From contig NZ_RCDB01000003.1 of NCBI RefSeq assembly GCF_003651225.1, positions 62,001 through 126,000 on the forward strand: a stretch of DNA of 64,000 nt, in the 5' to 3' direction. The DNA is from Microbacterium telephonicum. Its GTDB lineage: Bacteria; Actinomycetota; Actinomycetes; Actinomycetales; Microbacteriaceae. The translations under genes were made by a program, and so were the position numbers. Below are positions 61,933 to 64,000 of the stretch, one piece after another (within the stretch, counting starts at the first letter, position 1; each line of letters opens with the position of its first letter). A model generated the notes under the pieces. The model made no database searches and was not told where the DNA came from. It was given only the letters and a program-made list of their open reading frames with translations.

Positions 61933-62927
61933 GACCGCTCCCGGATCTCGAGCCGGTCCCCGACGACGACGGGACGCGCGATGCGGGTGACCCGCCGCAC
62001 CCCGTCGACGCCACGGCCGACGTGCACGACGGCCCCGACCGCACTGGCGACCTGGCGCGCGAGAGCCCGGTCGTCGAGGCCGGCGAGCGCGCCCAGGGCT
62101 TCGAGCCGCGCGGGGACGTCGTCGATGCCGCCGGCGTGGACGGTGCCGGCACCGCCGTCGTGGCCCGTGTTGAGCGCGGAGAGCAGCTCCCGCACCTCCT
62201 CGCCGCGGCATTCCCCGACCACGAGTCGGTCGGGCCGCATCCGCAGGGCTTCGCGCACCAGCCGGGCCAGGCCCACTCCCCCGGCGCCCTCCAGGTTCGG
62301 CTGCCGCGACTCGAGACGCACGTGGTGGGGGTGGTCGATGCGTAGCTCGGCCACGTCTTCGATCGTGACGATCCGCTCGTCGTGGGGTACGAGGCCGAGC
62401 AGGGCCGACAGCAGGGTCGTCTTGCCCGCCCCGGTCGCCCCGCTGACGAGCACGTTCTCCCGGTCCGCGACGAAGCCCGCGAGCACGGCCCCGGTGGCCG
62501 CATCGAACATGCCCTGGCGCCCGAGGTCGTCGAGGCTCAGGCGCTGCGCCGACGGGAGGCGGATGGAGATGACGGCACCGTCGACGGCGACCGGCGCGAG
62601 CACGGCATGCACCCGCGCGCCGTTGTCCCACCGGACATCGACCAGCGGGGCGAGGTCGTCGAGGTGCCGGCCACCGATACCGATCAGGTCGACGGCGAGG
62701 TCGCGCACTTCGCCGGGCGTGGCATGCCATCCGGCGACCGGTTCCGCCCCGCGCCCGCGGTCGACGAACAGCGCACCACCGCCGTTGACGAAGACGTCGG
62801 TGACGTCGGGGTCGACGAGGTGCGCGCGGAGCGGCGCGATCGCGGGATGATCGGGCACGCGCCGGTTCGGCCGCGCCGAGGCGACGGGTGACTCGCCGCG
62901 GGGCCGGACGACGAAGGGCTCGGACAT
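61929..62927 (-). CDS. tadA: TadA/CpaF-type secretion ATPase
   Basis: 332 aa from the ATG at 62927 (start MSEPFVVRPRG). VFVNGGGALFVDRGRGAEP, Walker A VSGATGAGKTTLLSALLG, Asp box and Walker B LVVGECRGEEVRELL, His box AGTVHAGG. Hexameric motor of the Tad pilus. Leaderless: TAGCGT at 62935-62940 is 7 nt before. It is divergent from acs; the Ssd/TadZ gene that often precedes is absent. Confidence 0.92.
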   Translation of the reverse strand: MSEPFVVRPRGESPVASARPNRRVPDHPAIAPLRAHLVDPDVTDVFVNGGGALFVDRGRGAEPVAGWHATPGEVRDLAVDLIGIGGRHLDDLAPLVDVRWDNGARVHAVLAPVAVDGAVISIRLPSAQRLSLDDLGRQGMFDAATGAVLAGFVADRENVLVSGATGAGKTTLLSALLGLVPHDERIVTIEDVAELRIDHPHHVRLESRQPNLEGAGGVGLARLVREALRMRPDRLVVGECRGEEVRELLSALNTGHDGGAGTVHAGGIDDVPARLEALGALAGLDDRALARQVASAVGAVVHVGRGVDGVRRVTRIARPVVVGDRLEIRERS

Positions 62928-63372
62928 GCCGCAGACGCTACGCAGGGAGGTCCGGGCGTGGACGGCCGCTCCCCGCATCCGAGGAGTCGACGCGGTGAGG
63001 TGCGCCTTGGGGAGGAGGATGCGCGCCGCGCGGATCCCGACCGGCGGGGTGGATCACGGGAGCGGTTCCACGCAATGAAGAAGGGTGGCATCCCATGGGG
63101 GGAACGGGATGCCACCCTGCGCGGCATCCGACGAATCGGGGGGTGTGCGGATGCCGCGATGCCAGAATCGAAGTTCGGCCGCGACCGAGCATACGCATGC
63201 GGACGCATTCGACCAAAACACTCTCGGCGCGTCGCGCGGCGATATATCAGTCGGAATCCTCAGCCTGCCCCTCACCCACTAACGGCGGTAGTCGATCGAC
63301 GGGGGCGGGGCTAGATTTCCCGCATCGTCGCGACGCGTGCGGCGACCGTCCCGCCGCAAAGGAGCGCGCCCG
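62928..63372. other. 445-bp divergent intergenic region tadA/acs
   Basis: No convincing gene. Contains the tadA -10 (62935-62940), a 13-bp hairpin (63082-63118), an AT-rich palindrome GATATATC (63241-63248 region) and the likely acs -10 TAGATT (63312-63317). Confidence 0.6.
63082..63118. terminator. Orphan terminator-like hairpin
   Basis: Perfect 13-bp stem AGGGTGGCATCCC/GGGATGCCACCCT, 11-nt loop, in the middle of the tadA/acs divergent region where neither gene needs a terminator. Confidence 0.6.
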
Positions 63373-64000
63373 ATGAGCAGCCAGATCGACCACCTGCTGA
63401 CCGAGAACCGCAGATTCGCCCCGTCCGCCGAGTTCGCCGCCGACGCGGTCGCCACGGCCGACCTGTACGACCGCGCAGCCGCCGACCGCGAAGCGTTCTG
63501 GGCCGAGCAGGCCCGAGCGCTGCATTGGCACACTCCGTTCACACAGGTGCTGGATTGGACGAACCCTCCGTTCGCGCAGTGGTTCGCCGACGGCGAACTC
63601 AATGTCGCGTACAACTGCCTCGACCGCCACGTCGAGGCCGGCCACGGCGACCGTGTCGCGCTGCTGTGGGAAGGCGAGCCCGGTGACGAGCGTCGTGTCA
63701 CATACGCCGAGCTCACCGAGGAGGTCAAGCGCGCGGCGAACGTGCTGATCGACCTGGGCGTCGGCGCCGGCGACCGTGTCGCGATCTACATGCCGATGAT
63801 CCCCGAGGCGATCGCCGCGATGCTCGCCGTCGCCCGCATCGGCGCGATCCACTCCGTCGTCTTCGGCGGATTCTCTGCCGACAGTCTGCGTGCGCGCATC
63901 GACGACGCCGGCGCGAAACTGGTCATCACCGCCGACGGCGGCTACCGCAAGGGCAAGGTCTCACCGCTCAAGCCCGCGGTCGACCAGGCGCTCGGCGACC
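63373..64000 (+). CDS. acs: Acetyl-CoA synthetase, 5' part (cut by window edge)
   Basis: 209 codons to the window end. AcsA N-terminal region: [80 protein letters not shown], the conserved stretch near the CoA site. Ligates acetate to CoA using ATP. ATG follows AAGGAG; TAGATT at 63312-63317 is the likely -10. Typical ACS length is about 650 aa, so the adenylation core lies outside. Confidence 0.93.
   Translation, partial: MSSQIDHLLTENRRFAPSAEFAADAVATADLYDRAAADREAFWAEQARALHWHTPFTQVLDWTNPPFAQWFADGELNVAYNCLDRHVEAGHGDRVALLWEGEPGDERRVTYAELTEEVKRAANVLIDLGVGAGDRVAIYMPMIPEAIAAMLAVARIGAIHSVVFGGFSADSLRARIDDAGAKLVITADGGYRKGKVSPLKPAVDQALGD

Noticed and set aside
1..64000. CRISPR array
   Set aside because: No regularly spaced direct repeats of 24-40 nt are seen anywhere in the window.

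Overview
The window is high-GC, densely packed chromosomal DNA from an actinobacterium, most likely Microbacteriaceae and close to Microbacterium. Evidence: CarD, SenX3-RegX3, GlnR, a fused IspD-IspF, MsiK/UgpC, SigK-RskA, DUF2510 and DUF4244 proteins; frequent GTG/TTG starts; many 1-8 nt gene overlaps; and many promoters with a -10 hexamer only 6-7 nt before the start codon (leaderless mRNAs). Genus-level placement is inference; no rRNA is present. Three tRNAs are seen (Thr-TGT, Lys-TTT, Thr-CGT).

Layout. 1-6.8 kb: DUF2332 protein (cut by the window edge), msrB, nitroreductase, DMT permease, tRNA-Thr, a thioredoxin-fold protein without its CXXC, and the shared sugar-ABC ATPase (ugpC/msiK) with a structured leader followed by a DUF4032 kinase-like protein. 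6.8-15.8 kb: rlmB-cysS-ispDF-carD on the minus strand, then the phosphate regulators regX3-senX3, phoU and gpmA. 15.9-24 kb: methyltransferase, exporter, ygfZ, nitrobindin-like protein, a 37-aa membrane peptide, glnR, ppk and a MutT1-like protein. 24-30.4 kb: a phosphopantetheinyl-transferase-like gene facing a tight operon of a Lys/Ala-rich coiled-coil protein, a 1318-aa Pls/PosA-type nonribosomal peptide synthetase and a short M1 metallopeptidase. 30.4-34.7 kb: PHO box and pstSCAB. 34.7-39.5 kb: an AbiEi-like/DUF559-like gene bracketed by two related hairpins, pabC, DUF1272, rskA-sigK and tRNA-Lys.

40.2-44.65 kb is an accessory graveyard: NUDIX, AIM24, arginase, VOC and SDR genes are each cut down, several by apparent internal deletion, among intact small genes (quinol monooxygenase-like, ScbR-like regulator, HxlR-like regulator, GNAT). 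44.66-51.1 kb: dinB, a zinc-ribbon/Vsr-like nuclease, a REP-like repeat pair, a DUF2510-nicotinamidase-MMPL operon and tRNA-Thr. 51.3-54 kb: metQNI. 54-63 kb: peptidase-holB-tmk-topA and a compact Tad pilus cluster (TadA, TadC, DUF4244, two TadE-like), ending with the start of acs.

How it fits together: phosphate sensing (SenX3-RegX3-PhoU), uptake (PstSCAB) and polyphosphate storage (Ppk) share the window, and PHO-box-like GTTCAC repeats occur before pstS and phoU. The most interesting system is the candidate poly-amino-acid (epsilon-polylysine-like) locus at 24-30.4 kb: carrier activation (PPTase-like), membrane-bound polymerising synthetase, and a metallopeptidase that could degrade the product.
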